DNA from: Acidisphaera sp. S103
Lineage (GTDB): Bacteria > Pseudomonadota > Alphaproteobacteria > Acetobacterales > Acetobacteraceae
Reading direction: 5' to 3'
Length of the DNA stretch: 64,000 bases
Assembly: GCF_009765975.1 (NCBI RefSeq)
Contig: NZ_LMUJ01000042.1
Location: 1-64,000, forward strand
Position 1 is the stretch's first letter. The number at the start of each line of letters is the position of its first letter. Under the pieces are notes generated by a model, which did not search any database, had not been told where the DNA came from, and saw nothing but the letters and a program-made list of their open reading frames with translations. Positions 26,711 through 35,343 of the stretch are shown here, in pieces. The position numbers and the translations under genes were made by a program.

Positions 26711-27169
26711 CTACCCCCGCGCCAGAAACCGAGCGAACGCCGCCAGCGTCGTGTCCGATACGTGGTGCTCGATGCCCTCGGCATCCGACTCCGCCGCCTC
26801 GAACGGCACGCCCACCGCCAACAGCAGATCGACCACCACCCGGTGCCGCGCGCGCACCCGGGCGGCGAGGCTCTCGCCGGTCTCCGTCAGAAACACACCG
26901 CGATAGGGCTTGGCCACCGCCAGTCCTTCCCGCTTCAATCGCCCGATGGTCTTGATCGCCGTCGCGTGCGCCACGCCCAGCCGCCTCGCGATATCGGTGG
27001 GCCGAGCCTCACCGCCATTGGCGAGAAGGTCGGAGATCAGTTCGACATAGTCCTCCAGCAGCGCGCCGGACTGGGCGGTGCGCGCCTTGCCGAAGCGGCT
27101 GGCCTGCGTCGGCTCCTCCGGCAGCGTCGAGGCAGAACGAATCGGGCTATCGACCATTGGGACTGACAT
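26711..27169 (-). CDS. mntR: Manganese-responsive DtxR-family repressor
   Basis: The 152-residue protein is a DtxR/MntR-type regulator. The winged helix-turn-helix (LLEDYVELISDLLANGGEARPTDIARRLGVAHATAIKTIGRLKREG) spans residues 38-83 and the metal-binding dimer domain carries EAAESDAEGIEHHVSD near residues 125-140. With Mn bound it would repress manganese uptake genes. It lies downstream of mntH on the same strand, 308 bp away, separated by a tandem palindromic array, so it may be co-transcribed with or independent of mntH. The first ~30 residues are an unstructured extension. A cognate palindrome lies upstream of mntH. Confidence 0.9.
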   Translation of the reverse strand: MSVPMVDSPIRSASTLPEEPTQASRFGKARTAQSGALLEDYVELISDLLANGGEARPTDIARRLGVAHATAIKTIGRLKREGLAVAKPYRGVFLTETGESLAARVRARHRVVVDLLLAVGVPFEAAESDAEGIEHHVSDTTLAAFARFLARG

Positions 27170-27181
27170 CGCATGGTTAGA

Positions 27182-27449
27182 GCGTGATGACCGAAGGCGG
27201 AATCGCCGGAGGTCTGAATCACGCGATCAGACTTTAGCGCGTGATGACCGAAGGCGGAATCGCCGGAGGTCTGAATCACGCGATCAGACTTTAGAGCGTG
27301 ATGACCGGAGGCGGAATCGCCGGAGGTCTGAAGCACGCGATCAGACTTTAGAGCGTGATGACCGGAGGCGGAATCGCCAGAGGTCTGAATCACGCGATCA
27401 GACTTTAGAGCGTGATGACCGGAGGCGGAATCGCCGGAGGTCTGAAGCA
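27182..27449. repeat. Five-copy 57-bp tandem array of palindromic units between mntH and mntR
   Basis: Units begin at 27182, 27239, 27296, 27353 and 27410, a strict 57-base period; the last is truncated after about 40 bases. Each unit is nearly self-complementary: outer arms GCGTGAT/ATCACGC, middle arms GACC/GGTC and an inner GGCG-GAAT-CGCC hairpin, then a spacer CGATCAGACTTTAGA. Units differ by a few substitutions (GAATCACGC vs GAAGCACGC; CCGAAGG vs CCGGAGG). Because 57 is a multiple of three, reading frames pass through every unit, but no protein similarity is seen. Not CRISPR: no unique spacers. It fills the gap between the mntH stop and the mntR start; it could alter mRNA stability, attenuate transcription, or be a REP-type element. 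Confidence 0.85.
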
Positions 27450-27477
27450 CACGACCAATTAATGCGCCAAGGTCTGC

Positions 27478-28764
27478 CTAATTGCCAAAAATTTGCAACA
27501 GCAGGATCGCGTTCAACCCTAACACCACCACCGTCGCCGCCGTGGCCAGCCCCTGCGCACCGCGCCCGATAGCGAATCCCGCCATCACACCGGGCCGCCG
27601 GATCAGCACGAACAGAGCCACCATCGGCACCGGCAACACCAGGCTGAGCACAACCTGGCTGATCACCAGCGCATCGGTCGCATTGACGCCCATCGCCACC
27701 ACCACCACCGCCGGCACCATGGTCACCGCGCGCCGGACCCACATCGGAATGCGGAACCCGACGAAATCCTGCATGATGACCTGGCCGGCCATCGTGCCGA
27801 CCACGGAACTGGATAGGCCGGACGCCAGCAGCGACGTCATGAACGCCCCCGCGGCGACCACGCCCAGCACCGGCAGCAAGGTGTGATAGGCGGTCTCGAT
27901 CTCGCCGACATCCGCGTGCCCCTGGTGGAACACCGTCGCCGCCATTGCCACCATCGCCATGTTGACCAGCCCGGCCAGGGTCAGCGCGACCAGCACTTCC
28001 AGGTTCGAATAGCGGATCAGCCGCCAACGCTCCCCGTCCGTACGGGCCTGCACGCGATCCGTCATCATCGCCGAGTGCAGGTAGATCGCATGCGGCATCA
28101 CCGTGGCGCCGACGATACCCACCGCCAGCGTCACGCTGCCGGCGCCGTCCAGTTGCGGCACCACGCTGTGGTAGAAAAACTGGCCCCAAGCGGGCGGCGC
28201 GATGAAAAGCTCGACCAGGTAGGCCAGGCTGATGATGCCGACGAAGCCGGTGATGATCAGCTCGATCGGCCGGAAGCCGCGCGACTGGAAGGTCAGCAAC
28301 CCCCAGGTGATGGCGAAGGTGATCAGCAGCCCGGCCAGCAGCGGCAGGTGAAACAAGACGCTGATGCCGATGGCGGCACCGATCGACTCGGCGAGGTCGG
28401 TGGCCATGGCCGCGATCTCGCTGACCAGCCACATGGCGACGACCAAGGGCCGCGGGAAATGCAACCGGCACAGGGTTGCCAGGGAATGCCCCGTGACGAT
28501 CCCCAGCCGGGCGGACAGGGCCTGGAACAGCATGGCGATGACGTTGGCCAGCAGCACGACCCACAGCAGCATATAGCCGTGCCGCGCGCCCGCCTGGATG
28601 TTGGTCGCGAAATTGCCGGGGTCCATGTAGGCGATCGACGCCACGACCGCCGGCCCGACGAACGGCAGCAGCCCGCGCAGTCCCTGACGCCCGCCACTCA
28701 AGGCCGTCCGGCCCGCGAGCGCGGTGCGATCGGACAAATTGGCGCGGATCGCCACTTCGTTCAT
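27478..28764 (-). CDS. mntH: Nramp family Mn2+/divalent metal transporter
   Basis: The 428-residue inner-membrane protein has eleven predicted helices and the Nramp signatures: AYMDPGNFATNIQAGARHGY (helix 1, DPGN) and VMPHAIYLHSAM (helix 6, MPH), the metal-binding residues. It imports Mn2+ (and Fe2+) with protons. Start chosen at ATG 28764 (MNEVAIRANL) because GAGGCGCCC lies before it; a start at 28818 would add 18 residues. The next gene is mntR, a DtxR-type repressor. A perfect 18-bp palindrome sits 61 bases upstream of the start, so Mn-dependent repression is likely. Confidence 0.92.
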   Translation of the reverse strand: MNEVAIRANLSDRTALAGRTALSGGRQGLRGLLPFVGPAVVASIAYMDPGNFATNIQAGARHGYMLLWVVLLANVIAMLFQALSARLGIVTGHSLATLCRLHFPRPLVVAMWLVSEIAAMATDLAESIGAAIGISVLFHLPLLAGLLITFAITWGLLTFQSRGFRPIELIITGFVGIISLAYLVELFIAPPAWGQFFYHSVVPQLDGAGSVTLAVGIVGATVMPHAIYLHSAMMTDRVQARTDGERWRLIRYSNLEVLVALTLAGLVNMAMVAMAATVFHQGHADVGEIETAYHTLLPVLGVVAAGAFMTSLLASGLSSSVVGTMAGQVIMQDFVGFRIPMWVRRAVTMVPAVVVVAMGVNATDALVISQVVLSLVLPVPMVALFVLIRRPGVMAGFAIGRGAQGLATAATVVVLGLNAILLLQIFGN

Positions 28765-28824
28765 GGGCGCCTCGGTTCGGGCGGATATGAAGCTTCGACC
28801 ATAGATTATGCCTTTCACGACAGA

Positions 28825-28842
28825 ATGTAGCCTAGGCTACAT
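28825..28842. promoter_or_regulatory. Perfect 18-bp palindrome upstream of mntH, putative MntR box
   Basis: The sequence ATGTAGCCTAGGCTACAT is a perfect dyad 61 bases upstream of the mntH start codon. Symmetry, length and TAGCC...GGCTA core resemble DtxR-type operators such as MntR boxes. The adjacent mntR gene makes this the obvious candidate site for manganese repression. It also lies 115 bases upstream of the divergent accA gene, so an effect there is possible. Confidence 0.7.
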
Positions 28843-28956
28843 CTCGAGTCGAGAAAATTGCTCGCGCCCGGCGGAATTCAAGCCCCTGAAGGGCATGCGT
28901 GCAGCGTTTCTTCCCCCGCTTCCCCTGGCCCGGAAGTGTGCTAAAGCCCCCGCCCC

Positions 28957-29913
28957 ATGCGTCATTTCCTTGATTTCGAAAAACCCATCGCCGAACTCGA
29001 AGGCAAGATCGAGGAGCTTCGACGGATGTCGGAGCCCGATGGCATCAATATCGCCGATGAGGTCGCCCGTCTGACCACGGTCGCCGACCGGCAGTTGCGC
29101 ACGACCTACGGGCGCCTGACGCCGTGGCAGAAGACCCAGGTCGCCCGCCACCCCGACCGGCCGAAGGCCAAGGATTACATCGACTCGCTGATCACCGAGT
29201 TCACCCCGCTGGCCGGTGACCGTGCTTTCGCCGATGACGCCGCTGTCCTGGGCGGCATGGGCCGATTCCAAGGCCGCCCCGTGATGGTGCTGGGCACCGA
29301 AAAGGGCACCGACACCGAATCCCGCGTGAAACACAATTTCGGCATGGCTCGGCCCGAGGGCTATCGCAAGGCGCGCCGCCTGATCGAGCTTGCCGGTCGT
29401 TTCGAACTACCCGTGATCAGCTTCGTCGATACGTCGGGCGCCTTTCCCGGCATCGAAGCCGAAGCCCGCGGCCAGGCCGAGGCAATCGCCCGCTCCATCG
29501 AGGCACTGCTGGAAGCCCCGGTGCCCGTGGTGGCGACCATCATCGGTGAGGGCGGCTCCGGCGGTGCCATCGCCCTGGCCGCCGGCGATCGGGTCCTGAT
29601 GCTGGAACACGCGATTTATTCGGTGATCTCACCGGAAGGGTGCGCCTCCATCCTGTGGCGCGACCAGGCGCAGGCACCGACGGCCGCCGAGGCACTGCGG
29701 CTGACCGCCGAGGACCTGCTGCGCCTGAAGCTGATCGACCACATCGTGCCGGAGCCCCTGGGCGGCGCCCAGCGCGACAAGCCGGCGACGCTGGCCGCGG
29801 TGGCAGCGGCAGTGCAAGACGCCCTGACGACCCTGAAGGGCCTCGACGCGGCGACATTGCGCGGCCGGCGCCGGGAAAAATTCCTAGCCATGGGCCACGA
29901 ATCCATCGCCTAG
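28957..29913 (+). CDS. accA: Acetyl-CoA carboxylase carboxyltransferase subunit alpha
   Basis: AccA joins AccD to form the carboxyltransferase that makes malonyl-CoA for fatty acid synthesis. The 318-residue protein opens with MRHFLDFEKPIAELEGKIEEL, has RPEGYRKARRLIELAGRFELP and the crotonase-like TIIGEGGSGGAIALAAGDRV with LEHAIYSVISPEGCASILW. It is complete and usual in length (AccA is ~315-320). The reading starts at ATG 28957 after a spacer of ~190 bp from the divergent mntH gene. It is a single gene, followed by a TetR-family regulator 86 bp away. Confidence 0.95.
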   Translation: MRHFLDFEKPIAELEGKIEELRRMSEPDGINIADEVARLTTVADRQLRTTYGRLTPWQKTQVARHPDRPKAKDYIDSLITEFTPLAGDRAFADDAAVLGGMGRFQGRPVMVLGTEKGTDTESRVKHNFGMARPEGYRKARRLIELAGRFELPVISFVDTSGAFPGIEAEARGQAEAIARSIEALLEAPVPVVATIIGEGGSGGAIALAAGDRVLMLEHAIYSVISPEGCASILWRDQAQAPTAAEALRLTAEDLLRLKLIDHIVPEPLGGAQRDKPATLAAVAAAVQDALTTLKGLDAATLRGRRREKFLAMGHESIA

Positions 29914-29999
29914 GCCCGCACGTCTGGCCGAAACCGCGAAACTCTGCTTAGCTGGCGGCGGGGCCGGTTCCGCCCCGGGGGCCTATCGGTAGAAACGTC

Positions 30000-30611
30000 A
30001 TGCGCGAAGAAATAGCGGCCTACAAGCGGGAGCGCATCCTCGAGGAAGCGGTGAAGCTGTTTTACGAGCGCGGCTTCAGTGGCACCACGCTGGACGACAT
30101 CGCCGGCATGCTGGGGGTGACGAAGCCATTCATCTACACGCATTTCCGCAGCAAGGTCGAATTGCTGGAGGCGATCTGCCGCCCGACCATCGAGATGTCG
30201 CTGCAAGCGATCGCCGAGGCCGCTCGCCTGCCCGGCACGCCGTCCGAGCGGCTTTTCGATGGTATCGTTAACTTCAGCAAAGTCATCTTGCAGCGCCAGG
30301 CCAACATCGCGGTGTATTTCCGCGAGGAAAAGCACCTCTCCGAAACCGGCCTGGCCGAGATCAACGCCCTGCGCAAGCAGTTCGACCGGGTGTTGAGCGA
30401 ATTGCTGGAAGAAGGTGCCCGCAACGGCGAATTCCACATCGCGGACGTCCGCCTCTCCGCCCTGGCGATCGGCGGCATGGTGAGCTGGGCGTACACCTGG
30501 TACCAGCCGGAGGGACGCCTGCCGATCGAGCAGGTTGGCGCCAAATTGGCCCGTTTCGCCCTACAAATGGTTGGCGTGCAGCCGGCGGAGCAGCCCTCCA
30601 CCGCGCTTTGA
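30000..30611 (+). CDS. TetR family transcriptional regulator
   Basis: The 203-residue protein has the TetR N-terminal helix-turn-helix at residues 11-50 (KRERILEEAVKLFYERGFSGTTLDDIAGMLGVTKPFIYTHFRSKVELLEAI) and a helical ligand domain. It lies alone behind accA on the same strand with 86 bp between them. Such regulators normally repress neighbouring genes; no partner is apparent. No sequence features indicate its ligand. Confidence 0.88.
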   Translation: MREEIAAYKRERILEEAVKLFYERGFSGTTLDDIAGMLGVTKPFIYTHFRSKVELLEAICRPTIEMSLQAIAEAARLPGTPSERLFDGIVNFSKVILQRQANIAVYFREEKHLSETGLAEINALRKQFDRVLSELLEEGARNGEFHIADVRLSALAIGGMVSWAYTWYQPEGRLPIEQVGAKLARFALQMVGVQPAEQPSTAL

Positions 30612-30772
30612 AATCAAGCCCCTCGCCTGCCGCCGGCCCGATTATCGGCACCTGACGGCATAGTCACCCGCATATAACGGCGCAGGCCCGCGTCCACGCC
30701 ACTTCCGTCATACTGGGGTCCGACTCGGCAACGACTGGTTGATCTCCGCCGGGAGGCGTGTTTCGGTGCGCC

Positions 30773-31177
30773 ATGGCAGTGGCAAAGACATCATCCAAGG
30801 CGCCGCCCCCTCCGGCTTCGGCCAAGGCGGTGAGCCGGCTCAGCATTCGGGTGGACCTGGCGTCCGGCGCCCGTATCGGTCCCGGCAAGGTCGCTGTCCT
30901 GGAGGCAATCGCCAGTTCCGGCTCGATCTCCGCGGCCGGCCGAGCGTTGCATATTTCGTACCGGCGGACGTGGGAACTGGTGGAGGACCTGAACGCCACG
31001 CTGGGCGCGCCGGTGGTGCAAACCGCGGCCGGGGGCAGCGGCGGCGGCGGCGCCAGCCTGACCGAACTCGGCCAGGCTGTGGTCACACGGTATCGGGCGA
31101 TCGAGGAAGACTGCGCCGCCGCGGCGCGCAAGCACCTGGCTGCGTTGCAGCGCGTCGCCCGGGGGCGATCCGAATAA
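30773..31177 (+). CDS. ModE-like winged-helix regulator (N-terminal domain only)
   Basis: The 134-residue protein corresponds to the DNA-binding half of ModE, the molybdate-responsive repressor: SIRVDLASGARIGPGKVAVLEAI, then SGSISAAGRALHISYRRTWELVEDLN and a glycine-rich wing (AAGGSGGGGASLTELGQAVV). The two C-terminal molybdate-binding (TOBE) domains of full ModE are absent, so it may pair with a separate sensor. A Mop gene of 68 residues (a lone molybdate-binding domain) lies 0.8 kb downstream on the same strand. ATG 30773 is chosen; GTG 30758 is possible but sits one base from the GGGAGG. Regulation target not evident. Confidence 0.8.
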   Translation: MAVAKTSSKAPPPPASAKAVSRLSIRVDLASGARIGPGKVAVLEAIASSGSISAAGRALHISYRRTWELVEDLNATLGAPVVQTAAGGSGGGGASLTELGQAVVTRYRAIEEDCAAAARKHLAALQRVARGRSE

Positions 31178-31272
31178 TACCGGGCCGCATTCACATAAAC
31201 ACACCAATCTCCTCGTGGTCCGACTGAATTGCCGCGTGCCGATCCGGTGGGGCTTGGGACGGCATCCGCCCG

Positions 31273-31881
31273 TCAACACATGCCGGTCGCCGTGTGGCCC
31301 GCACGGGCGCCATGCTCCACGAAGGCATTGACCGCCCACGCCTCGCCTCGCTTGAGGTAGGCGCGCGTCACATCAAGCCACGCGGGCAACGACATGAGCC
31401 GGAGGCCGCGCGGTTCGGACCATCCTTGGGCCTCGGAGACGAACGGCGCTCCATCTTCGGGACGGCGGACGATTTGAACGACATGCGTGATCCCACGCGG
31501 ACGTGGGTGGTTTTTTGCCCAGGCACCGCCGCCCTGTCGCAGTCCGATCGTGGCATAGGGCGGCAGGGTGTCTAGGCTGATCCGGTCCCCCTCGAGGATG
31601 TAGCCGGATCGCTGCGCGAGTTCCTCGATCAGGCGGTCCGACCATGTATCCACCGCGGCGACGTCATGATCGGTGAACGGCGTCCTGCCAGATGCACGAT
31701 TGGCGGCTTCCATCCCCGTGGAAAGGAGTAGCGCGACCCAGCCGGAACAATCGATGACCGGCGGATCGGCAGCCAGTCCAATCGCCTTGACACCGCCCTT
31801 GTACCCCACGCGCCCGGTATGGCGATCGACGAGACCCCACATCGCCGCACCGGAGGCATCAAGCCACGCTGATTCGCTCAT
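31273..31881 (-). CDS. Putative NlpC/P60-like cysteine hydrolase domain protein
   Basis: The 202-residue protein has a DCSGWVALLLSTGM segment near residue 45, which resembles the catalytic Cys motif of NlpC/P60-type hydrolases (DCSG), and an ITHVVQIVRRPEDG segment near residue 130 that could supply the His. No signal peptide is seen, which is unusual for cell-wall enzymes of this type and leaves the role open. Start ATG 31881 (MSESAWLDASG) is chosen because the region before it is Arg-rich and reaches into the divergent mop leader. It is transcribed opposite to the mop gene. The assignment is only a motif-level inference. Confidence 0.5.
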   Translation of the reverse strand: MSESAWLDASGAAMWGLVDRHTGRVGYKGGVKAIGLAADPPVIDCSGWVALLLSTGMEAANRASGRTPFTDHDVAAVDTWSDRLIEELAQRSGYILEGDRISLDTLPPYATIGLRQGGGAWAKNHPRPRGITHVVQIVRRPEDGAPFVSEAQGWSEPRGLRLMSLPAWLDVTRAYLKRGEAWAVNAFVEHGARAGHTATGMC

Positions 31882-31986
31882 ATCCGGACACCAGCCCCGC
31901 TGATACAATACCCGCCCGCACGGTCGCCGCTGCACGCGCTGGCGAATACCGACGATATCGCAGCGGCATTTTCGCAGGAGGCCTAA

Positions 31987-32193
31987 ATGAAGCTATCCGC
32001 CCGCAATCAGATCGCCGGCACGATCAAGACGGTGAAGCCCGGGGCGACCACCACGCACGTCACCATCGAGATTTCCGCCGACGTGACGATCACCTCCTCC
32101 ATCACCAATGAGGCAGCGGAGGAATTGGCGCTAAAGCCCGGCATGAAAGCGTTCGCGGTGGTGAAGGCCTCCGACGTCATGGTCGGGGTCTGA
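31987..32193 (+). CDS. Molybdopterin/molybdate-binding (Mop, molbindin) protein
   Basis: The 68-residue protein is a single TOBE/Mop domain: MKLSARNQIAGTIKTVKPG opening, THVTIEI in the middle and a GMKAFAVVKASDVMVGV end. Family members assemble into hexamers that store molybdate. Ribosome site GGAGGCC lies just upstream. The stop codon overlaps the A-run that on the minus strand is the T-tail of the gabD terminator. A ModE-like DNA-binding domain gene lies 0.8 kb upstream, which fits a split molybdate-control module, though this is inference. Confidence 0.9.
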   Translation: MKLSARNQIAGTIKTVKPGATTTHVTIEISADVTITSSITNEAAEELALKPGMKAFAVVKASDVMVGV

Positions 32194-32227
32194 AAAAACC
32201 CGGCCGGCGGGGTCACCGCCAGCCGGG
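32193..32227 (-). terminator. Rho-independent terminator of gabD
   Basis: On the minus strand, 12 bases beyond the gabD stop codon, a near-perfect stem (CCCGGC-T-GGCGG-loop-CCGCC-G-GCCGGG) is followed by TTTTTT. The stem is GC-rich and the loop is five bases. It is the clearest intrinsic terminator in the window. Its T-run overlaps the end of the convergent mop gene. Confidence 0.85.
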
Positions 32228-32238
32228 AATAGCCGGAC

Positions 32239-33672
32239 CTACAGGCCCGCCTGAGTCACGAACTTGGTGTTGAAATAGGCTTCGATCGCTTCGGATCCGC
32301 CCTCGGAGCCGTAGCCGGAATCCTTGATGCCGCCGAACGGCACCTCCGGCAGCGCCAGCCCGAGGTGGTTGATCGTCATCATGCCGGCTTCCACCGCGTT
32401 GGCGATCGCGTTCGCCGTCTTCCCCGACCGGGTGAAGGCGTAGGACGCCAGGCCGTAGGGCAGCCGGTTCGCCTCGGTCACCACATCGTCGAAGCCCTGG
32501 AACGGCGAGATGATCGCCAGCGGACCAAACGGCTCCTCGGTCATCACGCGGGCTTCCATCGGCACGTCGGTCATCACCGTCGGTTCGAAGAAATTGCCCT
32601 TGTTGCCGATACGATGGCCGCCGGTCTGGATGGTGGCGCCCTTCTGCTGGGCGTCGCCGATGAACGTTTCCATCGCGGTGATCCGGCGCGCATTGGCCAG
32701 TGGCCCCATGTTGGTGCCGGAGTCGTGGCCGTCGCCGACCTTCAGGTTCTTGGTGTGGCCGACGAAGCCCTCAACGAACTGCTTGTAGACCTTCTCCTGC
32801 ACTAGGATGCGGGTCGGCGACACGCAGACCTGTCCGGCGTTGCGGTACTTCGAGCCAGCCAGGATACGGCTGGCGGCATCGACATCCGCGTCGTCGAACA
32901 CGATGGCCGGGGCATGGCCGCCCAGTTCCATCGTCACCCGCTTCATATGCGCGCCGGCGATCGCCGCCAGTTGCTTGCCGACCACCGTCGATCCGGTGAA
33001 CGACATCTTCTTGATGACCGGATGCGGGATCAGATACTCGGAAATCTCCGACGGCACGCCGTAGACCAGGTTGATCGTGCCGGCCGGCACACCGGCATCG
33101 GCGAACACCCGGATCAGTTCCGCGGGGGACGCAGGGGTCTCTTCCGGCGCCTTGACGATGATCGAGCACCCGGCGGCCAGCCCGGCCGACAGCTTGCGCA
33201 CCACCTGGTTGATCGGGAAATTCCACGGCGTGAACGCCGCCACCGGACCGACCGGCTCCTTGATCACGATCTGATGGACACCGTCGGTGCGCGACGGGAT
33301 CAGCCGGCCATAGGCTCGGCGGGCTTCCTCGGCGAACCAGTCGATCACGTCCGCGCCGGCCATCACTTCGCCCTTGGCCTCGGCAAGCGGCTTGCCCTGC
33401 TCCATGGTCAGCAGCGGAGCGATTTTATCGGCGCGTTCCCGCAGCAGGTCGGCGGCCTTGCGCATGATCTTGGAACGATCGAACGCGGAGATTTTCCGCC
33501 ACGTCTTGAAGCCCTTGTCAGCGGCTTCCAGCGCGCGATCGAGGTCGGAAATGGCGGCGTGCGGAACCGTGCCGATCTTGTCACCGGTGGCCGGATTGAC
33601 GACGTCGATGGTGCGGCCGCCGGCCGCGGGTCCCCAGGCCCCGTCGATAAATAGCGAAACGTCAGAATACAT
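32239..33672 (-). CDS. gabD: NAD(P)-dependent succinate-semialdehyde dehydrogenase
   Basis: The 477-residue aldehyde dehydrogenase has the catalytic Cys in [13 protein letters not shown] near residue 280, the general-base Glu in [12 protein letters not shown] near residue 247, the GSTVVGKQL cofactor site, and [21 protein letters not shown] near the end, a pattern typical of the SSADH/GabD group. It would oxidise succinate semialdehyde to succinate, the final step in GABA breakdown. Start ATG 33672 has AGGACAGGAAAT upstream. The gene is transcribed alone with a strong terminator after it. Other semialdehyde dehydrogenases are close relatives, so substrate is inferred. Confidence 0.87.
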   Translation of the reverse strand: MYSDVSLFIDGAWGPAAGGRTIDVVNPATGDKIGTVPHAAISDLDRALEAADKGFKTWRKISAFDRSKIMRKAADLLRERADKIAPLLTMEQGKPLAEAKGEVMAGADVIDWFAEEARRAYGRLIPSRTDGVHQIVIKEPVGPVAAFTPWNFPINQVVRKLSAGLAAGCSIIVKAPEETPASPAELIRVFADAGVPAGTINLVYGVPSEISEYLIPHPVIKKMSFTGSTVVGKQLAAIAGAHMKRVTMELGGHAPAIVFDDADVDAASRILAGSKYRNAGQVCVSPTRILVQEKVYKQFVEGFVGHTKNLKVGDGHDSGTNMGPLANARRITAMETFIGDAQQKGATIQTGGHRIGNKGNFFEPTVMTDVPMEARVMTEEPFGPLAIISPFQGFDDVVTEANRLPYGLASYAFTRSGKTANAIANAVEAGMMTINHLGLALPEVPFGGIKDSGYGSEGGSEAIEAYFNTKFVTQAGL

Positions 33673-34452
33673 ATTTCCTGTCCTTCTGTTCTCGGGCTGC
33701 CAAGCCGACAGACCCGACACATGGCACCAACCCCGTGGTCCTTCAACCGAGGCACCCGGCGCTGTATCCATCCCCGCATGACGGGTTGATGCATTCCTGG
33801 CACTGTCCCGCATTGTTGCCAAGCCGCCTGCCCTGCCGGTTGTCGGCCGGACGATCCCTCAGCCGGACGAGCCGGGACCAAGGGGAAAAGGCGCCACTCT
33901 CGGCTGTGAGGGCAGTTTTGAATGATCCGCCGGTTCACACAATTCTCGCGATCAGCGGATGCAAAGCCAAAGAACCATCCGGGTTTAAACCATTACGGCC
34001 TGAGCGGGTTCATCTTTCGTTAACGCGCACCGGGTCGGACATTCACGCCTAGTCAGGTGTCCCCGTGTACCAAGGCAGGCTTTTTTAAGGCGGATTAGCG
34101 GGATGGAGAGGGATGCAGGTGATGTAGGGTTTTGGCGCCGGTGACCGAACGGATCCATCGGCTGTGCTTTCAGGGTTGCCAATGCGCTCGGTCATGGATT
34201 CGCCGAGAAGATCTACGAGAACACCCTCCCCATAAGGCGCGATAGTCCGGGCTGGGCGTTGTGCAGCAGTGGGAAATCATAATTTATTGCGATTTCGTAG
34301 TCATTGGCCAGCATACCACGGCATCACCGCCCAATCCTGGTCGCGAGCGTCATCCTCTTTTATCCCGCTTCATCCGCCTAAAAAGAGAAGCGACGACCGC
34401 AAGGTCGGCTGGTTCAAATCCGTCCGATCGGCGAGAGGCGGGCGATAAGGGA
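33673..34452. other. 780-bp gene-free interval upstream of gabD and beyond the EamA gene
   Basis: No convincing gene was found here; the open readings across it lack ribosome sites and family-like residues. It should contain the gabD promoter close to 33673. A tRNA T-arm-like stretch at 34401-34432 was examined and not accepted as a tRNA. Another part (34090) has a run of six T with no stem. The region may be a decayed gene or a rearrangement site. Confidence 0.45.
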
Positions 34453-35343
34453 CTAACGTCCTCGCGCGAACTGAAACCCGCAGAGTGCCGCGATCATCAC
34501 CCCTGCCCCCAGCATTTGCACCGGGTCCAGGACTTCCTCCAACAACGCCATGCTGGCGATCAGCGTGACCAGCGGCTCCAGGTTCAGCGCGAGCGCCGTC
34601 CGGAACGGCCCCACCGTATTGGTGGAAATGTAGATCAGCAACGTGGACAGCGTGCTGGTGATGGTCACCCCCAGGAACGCAGCCCAACCCCACGAGTTTT
34701 GCGGCACGTTCCAGGTCCCCGCCGTCAGCGAGGCAGCCAGGAACAACATCGCGGACGGCACCATGGAATACCACGTCGTGACCCGGGCATCCGTGGTCGC
34801 CAGGAACGCCCGGGTTGCCAGCAGCGATGCCACTCGGCACAGCGCCGCGCCAAACGCGCAGGCCAGGCCAAGCACCGACAAGGCGCCGAAACCGTGGCCC
34901 AGCATCAGCGCCAAACCCAGGAACGCGACAGTCGCGGTCAGCAACGCGCGAGCGCCCAGACGTTCCACACCCGTCAAGGCGGCGGCAATACCGGTGGCCA
35001 GCGGATAAATGAAATAAGCCAGGATGGCGATCGAGACCGGCAGCAACGAAACGGCCTCCAACAGGCCAACCACCGACAAGGCGAACAGCGCTCCGATCCC
35101 GAGGGCGATCGCCCGTTCCCGCGCGGTGTGCCAGCGGACGGGCGGGACGATACGCAACCAGCCCCAGAAGAAGACGGCGGCCAGCAGGGCACGCAGCGAT
35201 GCCAGCGTCAGCACGTCCATGCCGGAGGCATAGGCGACTTTCAGCAGGATATCGGTGGTGCTGAAGGACAAAGCAGCGATGACGGCCGGCATCAGGCCGG
35301 GCAGCCGAATAATCGCGGGCGGCAAAACGCGGGCGCTGCTCAC
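34453..35343 (-). CDS. EamA (DMT) family transporter
   Basis: The 296-residue protein has ten hydrophobic helices in two EamA repeats, the layout of drug/metabolite transporters that move small metabolites across the inner membrane. Segments such as ILLKVAYASGMDVLTLASLRALLAAVFFWG in the first half and NLEPLVTLIASMALLEEVLDPVQMLGAGVMIAAL near the end fit the family. Start at GTG 35343 is chosen because a short upstream frame with a strong ribosome site stops across it (GTGA), implying coupling. Alternatives are ATG 35430 and ATG 35292. Substrate unknown. Confidence 0.75.
   Translation of the reverse strand: MSSARVLPPAIIRLPGLMPAVIAALSFSTTDILLKVAYASGMDVLTLASLRALLAAVFFWGWLRIVPPVRWHTARERAIALGIGALFALSVVGLLEAVSLLPVSIAILAYFIYPLATGIAAALTGVERLGARALLTATVAFLGLALMLGHGFGALSVLGLACAFGAALCRVASLLATRAFLATTDARVTTWYSMVPSAMLFLAASLTAGTWNVPQNSWGWAAFLGVTITSTLSTLLIYISTNTVGPFRTALALNLEPLVTLIASMALLEEVLDPVQMLGAGVMIAALCGFQFARGR

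Noticed and set aside
27182-27449. CRISPR array
   Set aside because: The units are adjacent and nearly identical over their whole length with no unique spacers, and no cas genes are near.
34401-34432. tRNA T-arm-like sequence (GGTTCAAATCC with flanks)
   Set aside because: The T-stem has a mismatch, the acceptor strand has no 5' partner at the right distance, and no anticodon arm can be drawn. At best it is a tRNA fragment.
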